The notes under the pieces: generated by a model
Database searches by the model: none
The model's input: the letters and a program-made list of their open reading frames with translations, nothing else
Told to the model about the DNA's origin: nothing
Program-made: the position numbers and the translations under genes
Assembly: GCF_004115265.2 (NCBI RefSeq)
Contig: NC_046296.1
Coordinates: 21,830,795-21,894,794, forward strand
DNA length: 64,000 bases
Reading direction: 5' to 3'
Source of the DNA: Rhinolophus ferrumequinum
Lineage: Eukaryota > Chordata > Mammalia > Chiroptera > Rhinolophidae
Part shown: positions 48,701-62,400 of the stretch, in pieces
How the letters are laid out: each line of letters begins with the position of its first letter
Numbering within the stretch: the stretch's first letter is position 1

Positions 48701-50922
48701 AATCATCCCAGCTAATCCCCTAATACAAAGTGTCCTCCTCTCTAGGGCATATATTCACTGGAAAACCATCAGATCTGCCTCAAACTCAAGAGAAAAGTGT
48801 CCTCATACGTGATATGCTTAAGGTTGTGAGGTAAATGGAGAATTTTGGTGGGAAGAGGTTTTAAAGTGCATGCTGCAGACTTTTTTAGACTCATTACCTG
48901 TGCTGGTAGAAGAGGGGGTAAGGTAAAAGAGGTGGGTGGCTAGAGAAAGGCAGATTTAGTAGATCCTGCCCATGGTAGGCCTTTGAAAGTAAACGTGGGA
49001 GCTCCAGGGTCCAATCGAGCACCAGTGACATAGGTCAGTCTCTGAGTTCTGCCTTCCAGAAATTGCCACTTTGGTCCAGGTGGGGCCTGGAACTACCTTG
49101 TCATGCATCTCATGTGTAACCTTTTGGGGCATTGAGGACAGTGGCACCAGACTCCAGATCTTTTTTCTTGGCCCTTCCTGGAACTCATGAGGAAGTCCTG
49201 GAAAAACTTTCTTGCATTCCCCTCTTATGGAAGGTGGCACAGGAGCAAGTAGTGGCAACTTAAGCAAGCCAGCTTTCCTCTTGATTGCAAAGAGGAACGC
49301 ACACTCCAGCTTCTAAAGCTGGAATGGTAGCTCTGTTATCTCATAGTACTGGTGGAAGGAAGAGGACCAGAGGCATCGTGAGACCAGGAGGAAGTTGGGA
49401 TTCAAAGGTAGTCTTTCCATTCAGTCTGAGCTCTCGCTCCGAACCAGTAAGATTCTACAACATGGACCTCCAAACAACAGACTTCCGGGCCTCCTCTTTG
49501 CATCTTCAAACACACGTTTCCTTTGGATTTATGATGCCAGCTACTTTCTTACTTGAGTTGTTTTAGCACTCCAAGAATGAGTGTAAGTAACCCATAGGAG
49601 AACACAGGAAAGAACACATGCCTGGCAGACCTGTAGACACTTATCAACCTAAATTAGGTGTTCAGTAAGTGTTTCCATGTTTGTTATTCTGTAGTTAAAA
49701 AAAAAAAAAGTAAACCCCAGGAAACCAAATATTTTATTGCTTTACTTAATAATGTTCCAAATCAGTCCCCTACCTCCCAATCTTCTGCAAGCAGGCTTCT
49801 AAGAGAATGTTCTAGGTGTTGTCCTTGCTCTCCATTGGTCTGGTCCTCTGGGGAATGGGGGGTGGGCGAAGCAGGACCAGAGTAGCAGGACTGAAAAACA
49901 CTGAGCCCCTGTCTGTATCTTTCACTCTGTGAGTCATACGCCATGGCCACATGCAAGGGGGAAATAACCAGAGGGAAGAAAACAAACAGAGGAGGAGAAA
50001 ATGTAAGAAAACAAAGGGAGAAAAAGGAATAATGGAGGAAACATATGCTGAGGAAGGCTAAACTCTCACCGTGATAACCACAGATTTCAAGCCACTGATT
50101 AAGCCACGGGGCTTCAAGAGTTCAAGTAAATTTATGGGCGCAATGGGAAGACATGTGTAAAACTATATGGGTAATACCCGCTGGGAAATTGGACCAGTGG
50201 TCTCCGCAGCTGAAAGCACATTCGGGAACATCTATTTATATTTGTTTTTATCTCATCGTTATCTGATTTCTGTTCTGTGTATGTTTTATAATACACATGA
50301 CATATGAATACATTAGTAATACATGTATTTAATTTATAAATAAATAAATATTCCTACATTAGGGGGTATATGCTCAAATATTTTCTACTGATGGGGTACA
50401 CAGTCCAAAGAGCTTGGAGACCATCTAACTAGAAAACCATTAAGGACTCTATCATCCTACCTGGCACAGCCTGGGGCCTCACCAGGGGCCTCTTCCAAGC
50501 TGGCTTAATGTAAGAGGAAAGTCAGCTGCCTGCTGGAAAAGCCCCTCTCCTAGCTATTCTCTAGTGCCTTACGCCACTAGAAATCAGTTGCATTTTGGTG
50601 AAACAGAAAAAATATTATTATCGTGACTATACTATCTAAACTTCCAACCAGCCTCTAAGAAAATTACACCACAATGGGCCAGCCCTATAGAATTGTGGTC
50701 ATAGAAAGGCAAGTAGGGACTGGAATCCAGTTTGTGCCCTGCTCACCAAGCTGTGTACCTAGAGAGGACCGCATCTGCTCCAAGGAAGGGGAGCCGTTTA
50801 CTAACTGTCACAAAGGCATTGTATGGATCAACAGCAGGCCTGTTTCTTTGTGGTGGTTGTTGTTGTTGTTTTTGCTGTATTTGAATATAATTTTCTCATC
50901 CATTTTGCTTTCATAAATACAG

Positions 50923-51521
50923 TTTATTGCTTGTTTTCTCTTAGTTTAGTAATATTTTTGAATTTCCAATCCTTGGACAGTGTGTATCATTGTGGGAGTG
51001 GTAGAACGGGGCTCTGGCTTCCTTAGGTGCAGCCCCTCAAAACAGCACACCACGGTAAACACTAGAAAGCTGAAGATCATTTTCAGTCCCTAAGTCTCAG
51101 AGACACCCTGAGGCCATCTGACTAGGTGAGTTGTTCCACACAGAAACCAAAGAACTAAGCCTCAGTCCAGCCTGTTGGGGATAGCCTGTTGCCTGGGTCC
51201 TGGGATGTGGCCTGCCTCCAATGGCTCCATTGGACATAGCCATCCAGCCATGGAAGGTTCTGTTTCACTCAGCCTGAGACCACAGTGGAATATGGAATCC
51301 TTTTGAATACAACCATAGGCAGTCTTAGATGTCCACATATGTCCCCGCTCCCCTCATCTTCCTACAAATGTCATTGGTCTATGGACTGGGAAATGTGACG
51401 TTTTCTCACAAAATGTTCTCTCCTCTTAGGGAGTAATTTTGCTTCCCAGTCATCAGGTAGCAAGGAGAAAGGAAGCAGGGCTGGGCCGCTGCAGCCTGCC
51501 TCTGCAGTACTCGGGGGACGC
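50923..51521 (-). other. ARHGAP25: Tentative ARHGAP25 3' UTR
   Basis: This is unique sequence downstream of the stop. On the minus strand the first clear AATAAA is at 50928-50923, which would give a UTR of about 0.6 kb. The cleavage site is not certain. Confidence 0.4.
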
Positions 51522-51729
51522 TCATGCGTCCGTCTTGGGCTCCTTCATCGATTTGACAAATTCCTTGACTTCTTCTTCCAAGGCCTTGTTCCTCCTCTCA
51601 ACATCCTCCCGGGAGCGCTCCACATTGCGGAGGCTGATTTCCAAGGCTGCAGACTTCTTCTTCTCTTTCTCCAGTTCTTCATTGAGCCTTACCACCTTAG
51701 CCCAGACGTCATAATTTTCCTTCTCAAGG
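51522..51729 (-). CDS. ARHGAP25: ARHGAP25 terminal coding exon
   Basis: This 208-bp coding exon follows an acceptor ending TTGTAG. Its first base completes Asn, then [20 protein letters not shown] and further charged coiled coil to MKEPKTDA and TGA (complement of 51522-51524). Heptad spacing of Leu, Val and Ile is regular, consistent with the family's C-terminal coiled coil. Confidence 0.96.
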
Positions 51730-54700
51730 CTACAAGGAAGGAAAGAAGAGAATGAAAGAATTGAGTATTACCTCTACATTGCCCCTTCATCTTTGCTCAC
51801 AACCTCTTCTGTCCATTGTCCTTTCTGTATCACAAGACCCGTACCCATCCTGTACCTTTTATTTATGTCCTAACCCCCACGTGAGCACTTCCTAGGAAAC
51901 CTGAATTCCAAGAGCATGTCTGAGCTCCTATTTTGTCATTTATCACCATCTTGAGACATCCCTTGTGTTGTTGTTTTTCATGTCATTTTACATCTTGTAT
52001 CTTCCTCCAGATACTAACATCTTTGGAAAAAGGGACTACCTCTAATATACGTATATTTTCACCCCCACAGCACCCTGCCTCTGTTCTGCTTAAAAGAAAT
52101 GTTGATTGACGGCTGAAGCCCCACCCACATTCCAGATTCCCAACACCTTTGCACATGTGAGCGCCGTCTCATCCTGCTTCAATGGTGGGTATGGACTAGA
52201 ACCTTCTATTATTACGGTCTGGTAGGGATCAAGGTTTGGAGAAGTACAGGGGAACTTCCCTTCGGGAAGAGCCGTCCTAGCAGTCCCACCCTCACTTCTG
52301 GATCCTGCTCCACGTCAAGAATCTGTTGGATTCCTGCATTTGGAGGATTTTCATTGTTACTGGCCAAAATCCTACTCCAGTCCCGGGTGCCCCCCTGCCA
52401 GCTGTGCTGAATTAACTCTTAGGAATGAGAGTACATAGGCCATTTTTAAGCCTATGTGGGGAAATTGTGCGACTGGAAATTTGCTTCAGAATTTCATTCT
52501 TTGAGGAGCTGCCTCCCTGTTTCCCCAGTGGCCTGACCATTTTAAATGGAGACTTGAGTTCCCGTTTGAGCCCATGCCTTGCTTCTGTCTTCAAGAACTT
52601 TGGCCCATTCTGCATGCAATGGCCCCTGTTCAGAGCCTTGCCTATCCCTATCTATCTCTTCTTAAAACGAAACTGGTCTCATTCCTTCTGGTCCTCCCAT
52701 AACAAATGTAGTTTCCTTCTCTGAGGTCTCCATGTACCTCTTGCTTTGGGGGGCATCTCAGATGAGACACTGCTCTATCTTGACCACTCATTCCAGGGGA
52801 GATGTAGGATCTGAGTGGGCTTGGCAGCTGGTTGACCTCGGTTCAAATCCCAGCCCAACCAATGATGAGTTGTGTGACTTTCAGGCATCTTTTTATTCTA
52901 TCCAAGCCCCCATTTCTTCTGTAAAATGGGGATATTAGCCATTCCACAGGGTTGCTGGGGGGATTAGATGAGAAGGTCTGCCTGAAGCATGAAGCTTAGA
53001 CACTATGGGCTGTTAATTCTCCTCCCTCTGCCAAGGATGGGAGGCCTCCTGATGGTGGATTCAGAAAACTTTGTTCCATGGCAGCCAATTCTTTCCCTAG
53101 TCTGTCAATGACACTCATGGTAGCGTACAGTGGGAGTCTTCTCTGGGGCTGCTTTGACCACTGCGAAGACACAAGCCTTAAAGTTCTATACATGATTGAT
53201 TTCAGGAGCTACGTGCTGCTTCTAGACGGCCAGCTCACTGTAGGGAACAAAGGATGAGGGCTCACAAAAGTCTTCCTTTCATGAGCCTGAGTTTTAATGG
53301 ACTGAAAAGTACCTCTAATTTGCAAACCTCGTTAGTTCACAGTTCACTACCCCATGATTAGTGTTCATATGGGCTGAGCTGGACTGAGGCTGCTCATGGA
53401 AAAATCAGAGGTGTGGAGAGAGACTTCAGGCAAATAGTTCGTCTACCCAGGAGAGCAAATTGTGTCCAAGCATCTGAGGGATGTGCATGGAATTGTGGCA
53501 ATAGCCACCTCATTGACCTCCTGCTTTCCTTTGCCCCCTGCAGCCAGACTTCAGTGGGCAGCCAATGATCTGGTAAAGCTTCAGCCAGGTCCAGCCTTCC
53601 AGGATCTCTGTCTTACTCAGGCTTTAAGGTGGCTGACAAGCCCCTATGTGCTCTGGCCTCCTACGTTTCTCTGCTCTCTCTCCTCTCAGTTACTCCCCCT
53701 GCTCCAGCCAGCACTGCTCTTCCTATGCACGAACACACTAGACCTGCTCCCTTCCCCAGCCTCTGCATCTTTGGTTCTCTCTCTCTGACCTGCTCTTCCC
53801 CCATCTATGGACTTGACTTGTTTTCTCTTCTGCTTTAGGTCTTTGCTCTAATGCCCCCTTCTCAGTGAGGCCTTCCTGATCACCCTATTTAACACTGGAA
53901 CCCCCTTCTCAAACCCCACCCCAACCTCCTGCCTTACTTTGTTTCCCTCCGTGTCATTTCCCATCATCTGGCATTACTTGTTTGTACTGTCTGTCTGTCC
54001 CTGCTGGAAGGAAAGCTCTATAATAAGCATGGGGACTTTTGTCTGTTTTGTTCAGTGCTATTCCCCAACAGCTGGGATGGTGACTAGCACACAGTAGGTG
54101 CTCAATAAATATTTTCAGTATTAATGAATCACATTAATATGAAAATTTTTTTTAATTCCTCTTAATTCATTAAAGCATATTGATCCTTAAATAACCACTA
54201 TTTATTTACTTAAATTTATTGGGGTGACATTGGTTAATAAAATTATATCGGTTTCAAGTGTATAATTCTATAATACATCATCTGTGTATTGCATTGTGTG
54301 TTTACCACCCCAAGTCAAATCTTCTGTCACCATATATTTGACTCCCCTTTACCCTTCCTTACCTCCCCGCTTTCCCTTTTCCCTGTGGTAACCACTAAAC
54401 TGTTGTCTGTGTCTATGAGTTTTTGTTTGTCTTATTCGTTTGTTGCTTTCAGTTTTATATCCTACATGTGAGTGAAATTATATAAAGAACCACTATTTAG
54501 AAATATTTGACTGAGCTACCTAAGCTACATATTTAACTTTTCATCAATTTAATTTAAAGCTTAGAGTTTTCATTAATTTAGTCTTCTCATCGCTCCCTTT
54601 ACCCTTTTCCTTACTAGGCCCAACTTCTATAAATTCCTGTATTTCTAAACTGAAGGTGTATAATAGCACTTCTTTGGCAGATGAGAACGATCCATATTGC

Positions 54701-56412
54701 TTCTTAAGATGGAAGCCAAGTGGCTACCCTCTGTATGTAACTTACTTTTTAATCTGTTCCTCGTACATTTGCTTCTGTGTTTCTATTTCCTTTTGCAGCT
54801 CCTGGACCATCTTTTGCAAAGATTCAAGTTCTTCTTCTCCAGAGTTCTTTGTCCCAGGCCCAGTTTCAGAATTTGGGCTGGCAAGAGTATCTCTTTTGGA
54901 GTCACAGGCATGGGAAGAAAGTGCACCTGCTTCATTCCCAGGGCACCCAGGCAGGGTAGGGACATTATCGTAGGTGGAAGTCCTCTGGGCATCAGAAAAG
55001 TTTGGCATACCTTGAGATGCTGTTCTTCTATGCCCTTCCCCTGCCTTCATCTCTGAAGAAGATGACCAGAACTCATTTTTAAAGATCCCCACTTTGCTGT
55101 TGTTGGCACATTGAAAAGCTGCTGTCAAAAAGCATTTCCGGTTAGGGAGTGTCTGAGTCCTTTTTCGTGACTGTAGTTTCCAATCTCCTGGCTTTTCCCT
55201 GGGGGCTTTGCTACTGTCTTCTAGACACTTGTCACTCGGCTGTTGTCCGGTGGGGCTGGTTGCCTCCGAGTCGCTGGTCTACAAAAAAATGGCCATGGAT
55301 GTTACATGGGTTTTTCCCACATGTGTCATGCTCCAAGATAAGGATTAGAAACTTGAAAGAAAGTATCCCTTGGCTGCACACTTTTGCAATTATTAACTAG
55401 AAGATCATCTCTTCATTTGTCAAGTAAGTCGACTATCTGAGTGGCCTTTTCTAAAAGGACTTGAAGGAAATTGTACTTGAAGGAACTCATATTCTAGAGG
55501 TAAAGCACTGACGAAAAGCATTGTTTGTTTGCGGTAAAAGAGTCCTAACAACTTTAGAATGGGGAGGCTTTTCTAACTATGACTCAAAATCCAGAAGCCA
55601 TAAAAGAAAAGTTTGATAAATTCAACCTCTATGGGTTTCCTAGACACCTCAAACTAAAAAGAACAAAATGAAAACAAACAAACAAAAATCACCATAGGCT
55701 AAGTCAAAAATGAAAGAAAAAACTGGCAAAAATATTTGCAATGTATATCACTGACAACAGGCTTCTCTCCCTAATACATAAAGCTCTCAAAAATTGGAAG
55801 GAAAAGACAAATAACCAATATACATATGGGCAAAGAACAGGCAACTGTCCTTTGCAACTGGCCCTCACACATAAAAGATGTTTGGACTCTCTTATAATAG
55901 GAGAAACAAATTAAAATTGAAATTACTAAAATATCAGTTCTTACTTATCAGATGGGCACACCCCCCAAAAAAACCCACAATAATTTGACAACACACCTCT
56001 GGTGGGGAAACTGTAGGGAGACAGGTTATTTTATGCATTGCTGATGGAAAGACAAAGTGGCACAAACTTTATTTGACAATTTTAATCAAAATTCCACATT
56101 ACAAATCTATTTACCTCTGACTCAGTAACCCTTTCTGAGAATTTAGCCCAGAAATCTACCTGTATACAAAATGAAGTGCGGTCAAAATTTTTCATTGCAG
56201 TCTTGTTTGTAGTACAAAAACATGGAAAAGAACCTGTTTATGTATAGGGGCTGGTTGAGTAGATTATGGTACATGTGCAGAATGGAACACTATACACCTG
56301 AGGTCAAAACATGAAATATTAGGTCATATGAGGCAGCTGTCTATGTCATGTCAATAACATGAAAAAATCTCTAGGATATGCTGTTAAGTAAAAAAATTCA
56401 AGATACAAAGTG

Positions 56413-56450
<38 letters not shown>

Positions 56451-59400
56451 TGAGAGAGTATGTATGTGAGAGTTTATGTTACATTTTGAGTAAAAAGGTA
56501 AGTAAATAAAAATTTACATTCATATCTGCTTATAATTACATAAAGGAACACTGGGAAGATAAATAAGAAAATAAAACCAAGACAGAAATCAAGAAGAAAC
56601 AGAAAATCTTGACAGACCTATTACTACTAATGAAATTGAATCAGTAATCAAAAAAACCCCAATAAACAAAAGTCCTGGACCAGTAGGCCTCACAGGTGAA
56701 TTTTACCAAAAATTAAAAAAAAAAAAATAACACCTATCATTCTCAAACTATTCCAAAATATTCAGGAGGAGTAAGACTCCCAAGCTCATTTTATGAGGCC
56801 ACCATTACCCTGATTCCAGAACAAGACAAAGGCATTGCAAAGATATAAAATTATAGGCCAATATCCTTGATGAACACAGATGCAAATGTCCTCAACAAAA
56901 TATTAGCAACCCAAATTCTGCAATACATTAAAAAGACCATACACCATGATCGAGTGGGATTTATACGTGGGATGCAAGTTTGGCTCAATATCAGCAAATC
57001 AATTAATGTGATACACCACATAAACAAAATAAAGGATAAAAATTATATGATCTCAAACTCTGAAAATGGAACTATCTTATGACCCATCAATTCCACTCCT
57101 AGGTATCTATCCGGAGAAATCCAAAACTCTTAATTCAAAAAAAGTTCTGCACCCCTATGTTTACTGAAACACTATACACAATAGCCAAGACACGGAAATA
57201 ACCAAAATGCCCATCGGTAGACGACTGAATTAAGAAACTGTGGTACATTTATACAATGGAGTATTACGCAGACATAAAGAAGGAAATATTACCACTTGCA
57301 ACAATATGGAGGGACCTAGAGAACATTATATTAAGTGACATAAGTCAGACAGAGAAAGACAAATACCATATGATCTCACTTATATGTGGAATCTAAAGAA
57401 AAGAATAAATGAATGAACTAATCAGAAACAGTATCAGAGACATAGAGGAAAAACTGAGGGTTGCTAGATAGGAGGGGGGAATAAAGGGGAAAGTGAGGGG
57501 ATTAGAAAGCACAGTGGATAACCACAAGATTGCCACAGAGAAACGAAAGTCAATTTGGGGAATGCAATCAATAATGTAAAGATTTTGTAGGGTATCCAAT
57601 AGACACTTGTCTCATTAGGGAGACCACCTCAGGGATGATGTAGATGCCTGGGCACTGTACTGTACACCTGAAGCTGAAGTTGAACAATAATGAATGTCAA
57701 ATATATATATATATGGTTACAAGAAGTGGAGTACAGCATTAGGAATAGAGACAGTGGAAATGCAATGGCTGTGTGTAATGTCAGAGGGGTAGTGGATGGG
57801 GGGAGGGGGGTTGTCACTGTGTGAGGGATATAAATGATAAATGTCTAACTATTACATTGTTTTGTGCACCTGAAACAAATAAATAAATAAATAAAATTAT
57901 ATGATCATATCAATAAATGCAGAAAAGGCATTAAAAAAATCCAGCATCCATTTATGATAAAAACTCTCAGCAAAGTGGAAATAGAGGGAATATACCTCAA
58001 CAGAAAAAAAGCCATATATGACAAACATACAACTAACATCATACTCAATGGGGAAAAGCTAAAAGCATTTTCCTAAAAATTTGCTAAAAGCATAAGATCA
58101 GGAGCAAGATAAAAATGTCCACTTTTACCACTTTTATTCAACATAGCACTGGATAGTCCTAGCCAAAGCAATCAAACAAGAAAAAGAAATAGAAAGTATC
58201 CAAATTGGAAAGGAAGAAGTAAAACTGTCATTATTTGCAGATGATATGATCCTATACAGAGAGAACCCGAAAGATTCTACCAAAAAAACCCACAAAAACA
58301 AAAACCCAACTAACCAGCCAAACAAACCTATTTAAACAGATAAATGAGTTTAGTAAAGCAGCATGACACAAAATTAATATTTAGAAACTGGTTGCAGAGA
58401 AATTAAGAAAACAATCTGATTTACAATTGCATCAAAAAAGAAAAACCAAGGAATAAATAAAACCAAGAAACTAAAGACCTGTACTCAGAAAATTATAAAA
58501 CATTGAAGAGAGTAACTGAAGAAGATACAAATAAATGCAAGCTTATACCATGTTCATGGATAAGAAGAATTAACACTGTTAACATGTCCATACTACCCAC
58601 AGCAATCTATAGATTCAATGTAATCCCTATCAAAATACCAACAGTGGTTTTTTTTTTTTTTTTAAATAGAACTAGAACAAATAATCCTAAAATTTATATG
58701 GAGTCAAAAAAGACCCCAAATAGCCAAAGCAATCTTGAGAAAAAAAGAACAAAGTTGGAGGTATCCCTCTATCTCATATCAAACTATACTACAATCTGTA
58801 GTAATCAAAACAGCATGGTACTGGCATAAACACAGACACATAGATCAATGGAACAGAACAGAGAGCCCAGACATGAACCCACGCCTATATAGTCAATTAA
58901 TCTCTGACAAAAGAGGCAAGAATATACAATAGGGTAAAGACAGTTTATTCAATAAATAGTGGCAGGAAAATTGGACAGATACATGCAAAAAATGAAACTA
59001 GACCACCTTCTTACACCATATTCAAGAATAAACTCAAAATAAATCAAAGACTTAAGTGTACGATCTGAAACCATAAAACTCCTCGAAGAAAACATAGGCA
59101 GTAAACTGTCTGACAATATTCTTAGTAATATTTTTTCTGATATGTCTCTTTGGGCAAGAGAAACAAAAGAAAAAATAAACAAATGGGACTGCATCAAACT
59201 AAAAGTTTTTGCACAGAAAAAAAAAAACCCATCAATAAAACGATAAGACAACCTATCGAATGACAGAAGATATTTGCCAATGATACATACAGTAAGGGGT
59301 TAATATCCAAAATTTATAAAAAAAAATCATACAACTCAACACCAAAAAACAATCCAATTAAGAAATGGGCAGAGGACCTGAATAAACATTTCTCCAAAGA

Positions 59401-62400
59401 GGACATACAGACGGCCAATAGACATATGAAAAGATGCTCAACATCATTAATCATCAGAGAAATGCAAATTAAACCCATAATGAGATATCATTTCACATCT
59501 GTCAGAATTGTTATCATCAATAAATTAACAAACAAAAAGAGCTGGCAAGGATATGGAGAAAAGGGAACCCTCATGCACTGTTGGTGGAATTGCAAATTGG
59601 TGCAGCCACCATGGAAAACAGTATGGAGGTTCCTCAAACAATTAAAAGTAGAACTACCTTTTTAATCCCCTCACCTTCTCCCTCATCCCCAGTCCCTCCC
59701 ATCTAGCAACCCTCAGTTTTTTCTCTATATCTCTGAGACTTTCTGATTAGTTTGTTCATTTATTCTATTCTTTAAATTCCACATATAAGTGAGGTCATAA
59801 GGTATTTATCTTTCACCGCCTGACTTATTTCACTTAGCATAATGTTCTCTAGGTTCATCCATATCATTGCAAATGGTAAAATTTCACTCTTCTTTATGGC
59901 CAACTTTGGGGAATATAATCAATAATGTTGTAAAGATTTTGTAGGGTATCCGATGGACAGTTGTCTTATTAGGGAGATCACTTCATGGACGGAGTAGATG
60001 ACTGACCACTGCAGTGTACATCTGAAGCTGAAGCTGAATAAAAATGAATGTCAACTATAATTAAAAATATATACATACATACATATATATATATATACAC
60101 ACACATATATTATATATATGTATATATATAATATATATAGTCACAGGATGTGGAATACAGCATAGGTAATAGAGTCATTCGAATTGTAATAGCTGTATAC
60201 TATGTCAGAGGGGTAGTAGATTGGGGGAGGGGGTTACCACTTTGTGAGGGGTATAAATGTCTAACTATCACATTGTTTTGTACACCTGAAACTAATTTTA
60301 AAAAGTCATAAAAATAAATGCATCTAATTAAATGTGTGGTCTTAAAAGAAAAAAAGAAAGTAGAACTATACCTTATGACCCAGCAATTCCCCTTCTGGGT
60401 ATTTATCTGAAGAAATCCAAAACACTAATTCAAAAAGATATATGCACCCCTATGTTTACTGCAGCGTTATTTAAAATAGCCAAGTTATGGAAGCAACCTA
60501 AGTGCCCATCAATAGACAACTGGATAGAGAAGAAGTGATATATATATATATACACACATATATATACATATATATACACACATATATATATACATATATA
60601 TATGTGATATATATACATACATATATATGTATATATAATATATGATATATATATTATATATGCATATAGATAGATACATAGATAGATAGATAGACATAAA
60701 TGGAATATTACTAGATTACTACACCATAAAAAAGAATGAAATCTTACATTTGGGACAACATGGATGGACCTAGAGGGTATTATGCTAAGTGAAATAAGTC
60801 ACACAGAGAAAAACAAATACCATATGATCTCACTTATATGTGGAATCTAAAGAACAAAATAAACAAACAAACAAAACAAACAGATTCATATATACAGAGA
60901 ACAAATTGATGGTTGCCAGATGGGAAGGTGGTTGGGGGTTTAGGTGAAAAAGGTGAAAAGATTTAGTACAAATTCATAATTACAAAATAGTCATGGGGAT
61001 GTAAAGTACAGCATAAAGAAAAACAGAAATTAAAGGCAGGGAAGGATAGGGTGGGTACAGATAGAGGAGGGAGCAAGACTTCTCCATGTATCTCTTTTCC
61101 TTCTGTTTTTATTATTTTTTGAAACGTGTATATGTTACATTTTTTAAGTTAAATTAAAAAGAAAAACAATGACTGCTAAATGTAAACTCAGAAAATCAGG
61201 GCTCTAACTCTCCTTCTAACCCTTTTAGCTAATCACCTGCTTCAGCAACCCCATCTGGAACCAAAAGTATCTGGACCTTGGGGTGAGAACTAGATCTATA
61301 TCCCATTCTGTAACATTCTAGTGTTGCCATCTTGGGCCAGCTGGTCAACCTCCCTGAGACTCAGGTCCTCAGCCAGAAAACGTCCATGATAAATTCTGCC
61401 CTACAGAGTTATGGTGAGGACTCCAAAGGTGATCTATTTAAATTTCCGAGCACAGTACCTGCCCATAGATGCCCATACAGTTACAATCAATAGCAGAAAT
61501 TTGTCTCTCAAGGACTCCTAGGATGATTCCATTATATGAAGTATGAGCATTTCTAAACATTAATTTAATATTTGAGTGTTAGTAAGGTGCATTGTGTCCA
61601 GATATCACCTATGAAAAATCACCATTACTACTATCACTACCTAATTTTTTTTTTTAGTTCTTTCTTAATCATCCTCAGGATTACCAGTACTGTAAGTAAC
61701 TTACATTACCTGGACAACCAAAACATTCTAATTCCTTTCTTGGTCTCACATAAAGAATCAGGCTGCTATATAAAGTTCACATGTTCTTTTTTTTTAAAAA
61801 AATATTTGTTTCTATAAATATGTAAAAATATTTGACCTTTGTAAATTATTGACCTCAAATAATCTAAATTTCAGAGTCTGCAGAGTTTTCTGACATTAGG
61901 AACGTGAGCCCCAACCCTTCAGTACAAACGAGGAGGTTGACATTGTTGAGACAGCTTATCAGGGAATGAGAAATATTACACGAACACATCACATACGCTG
62001 AGCAAGGAATCACGTTTCATGGACTAGCAGGAAACCAGTTCTCTCTGGACTTTGCCCGGAATTTTCAACAACCCTCACTAATACATTTACAAGGTGGTAT
62101 ATCGTTTTCCCCATTGAACTTCCCTGGATTGTGTTCCAAAGTGTATTCCTTTAGAGTGGGCTTCAGTGAGGAGTCCCAATGCTCAGTCATCTGGTGACTG
62201 GCACACAGGTCCCTAACCCCACTACCAGGATGCAAGAAGAGACTACATTTTGAAAGGGGCCAGGCTTTCAAGATGAGTTCAAATGAGTCTGTACCAGCTG
62301 TGCCCACTGCCACAGCATCATCCCAAACCCCCCAACTTGCCACCCCAGAGCCGCTCATAAATAGAATGACATGGACTAAAAGAAGTCAGATGGAAGAAGG

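Larger units (their letters stand above)
43874..50922. other. Gene-free interval before the ARHGAP25 3' end
   Basis: The interval holds the promoter-like cluster at 44.3 kb, two old LTRs and a MIR. The rest is unique. The longest open frame (199 codons, minus strand, 48337-47738) is not recognisable as a protein. Confidence 0.7.
51730..54745 (-). other. ARHGAP25: ARHGAP25 last intron
   Basis: A 3.0 kb GT-AG intron. It contains a MIR at about 52805-52990, an L2 3' end at about 53590-54125 and a short antisense L1 tail at 54205-54483. I see no further exon. Confidence 0.8.
56590..61022 (+). mobile_element. Middle L1 of the nest (ORF2 remains)
   Basis: A 5'-truncated L1 with recognisable ORF2 reverse-transcriptase and C-terminal coding text in short open pieces (for example around 56867-57050, 58503-58930, 59426-59660 and 60360-60540). 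Two later L1 insertions split it at 57053-57892 and 59661-60356. A TA-rich microsatellite has expanded inside it at about 60535-60700. It ends within the first 3' UTR module. Confidence 0.85.
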
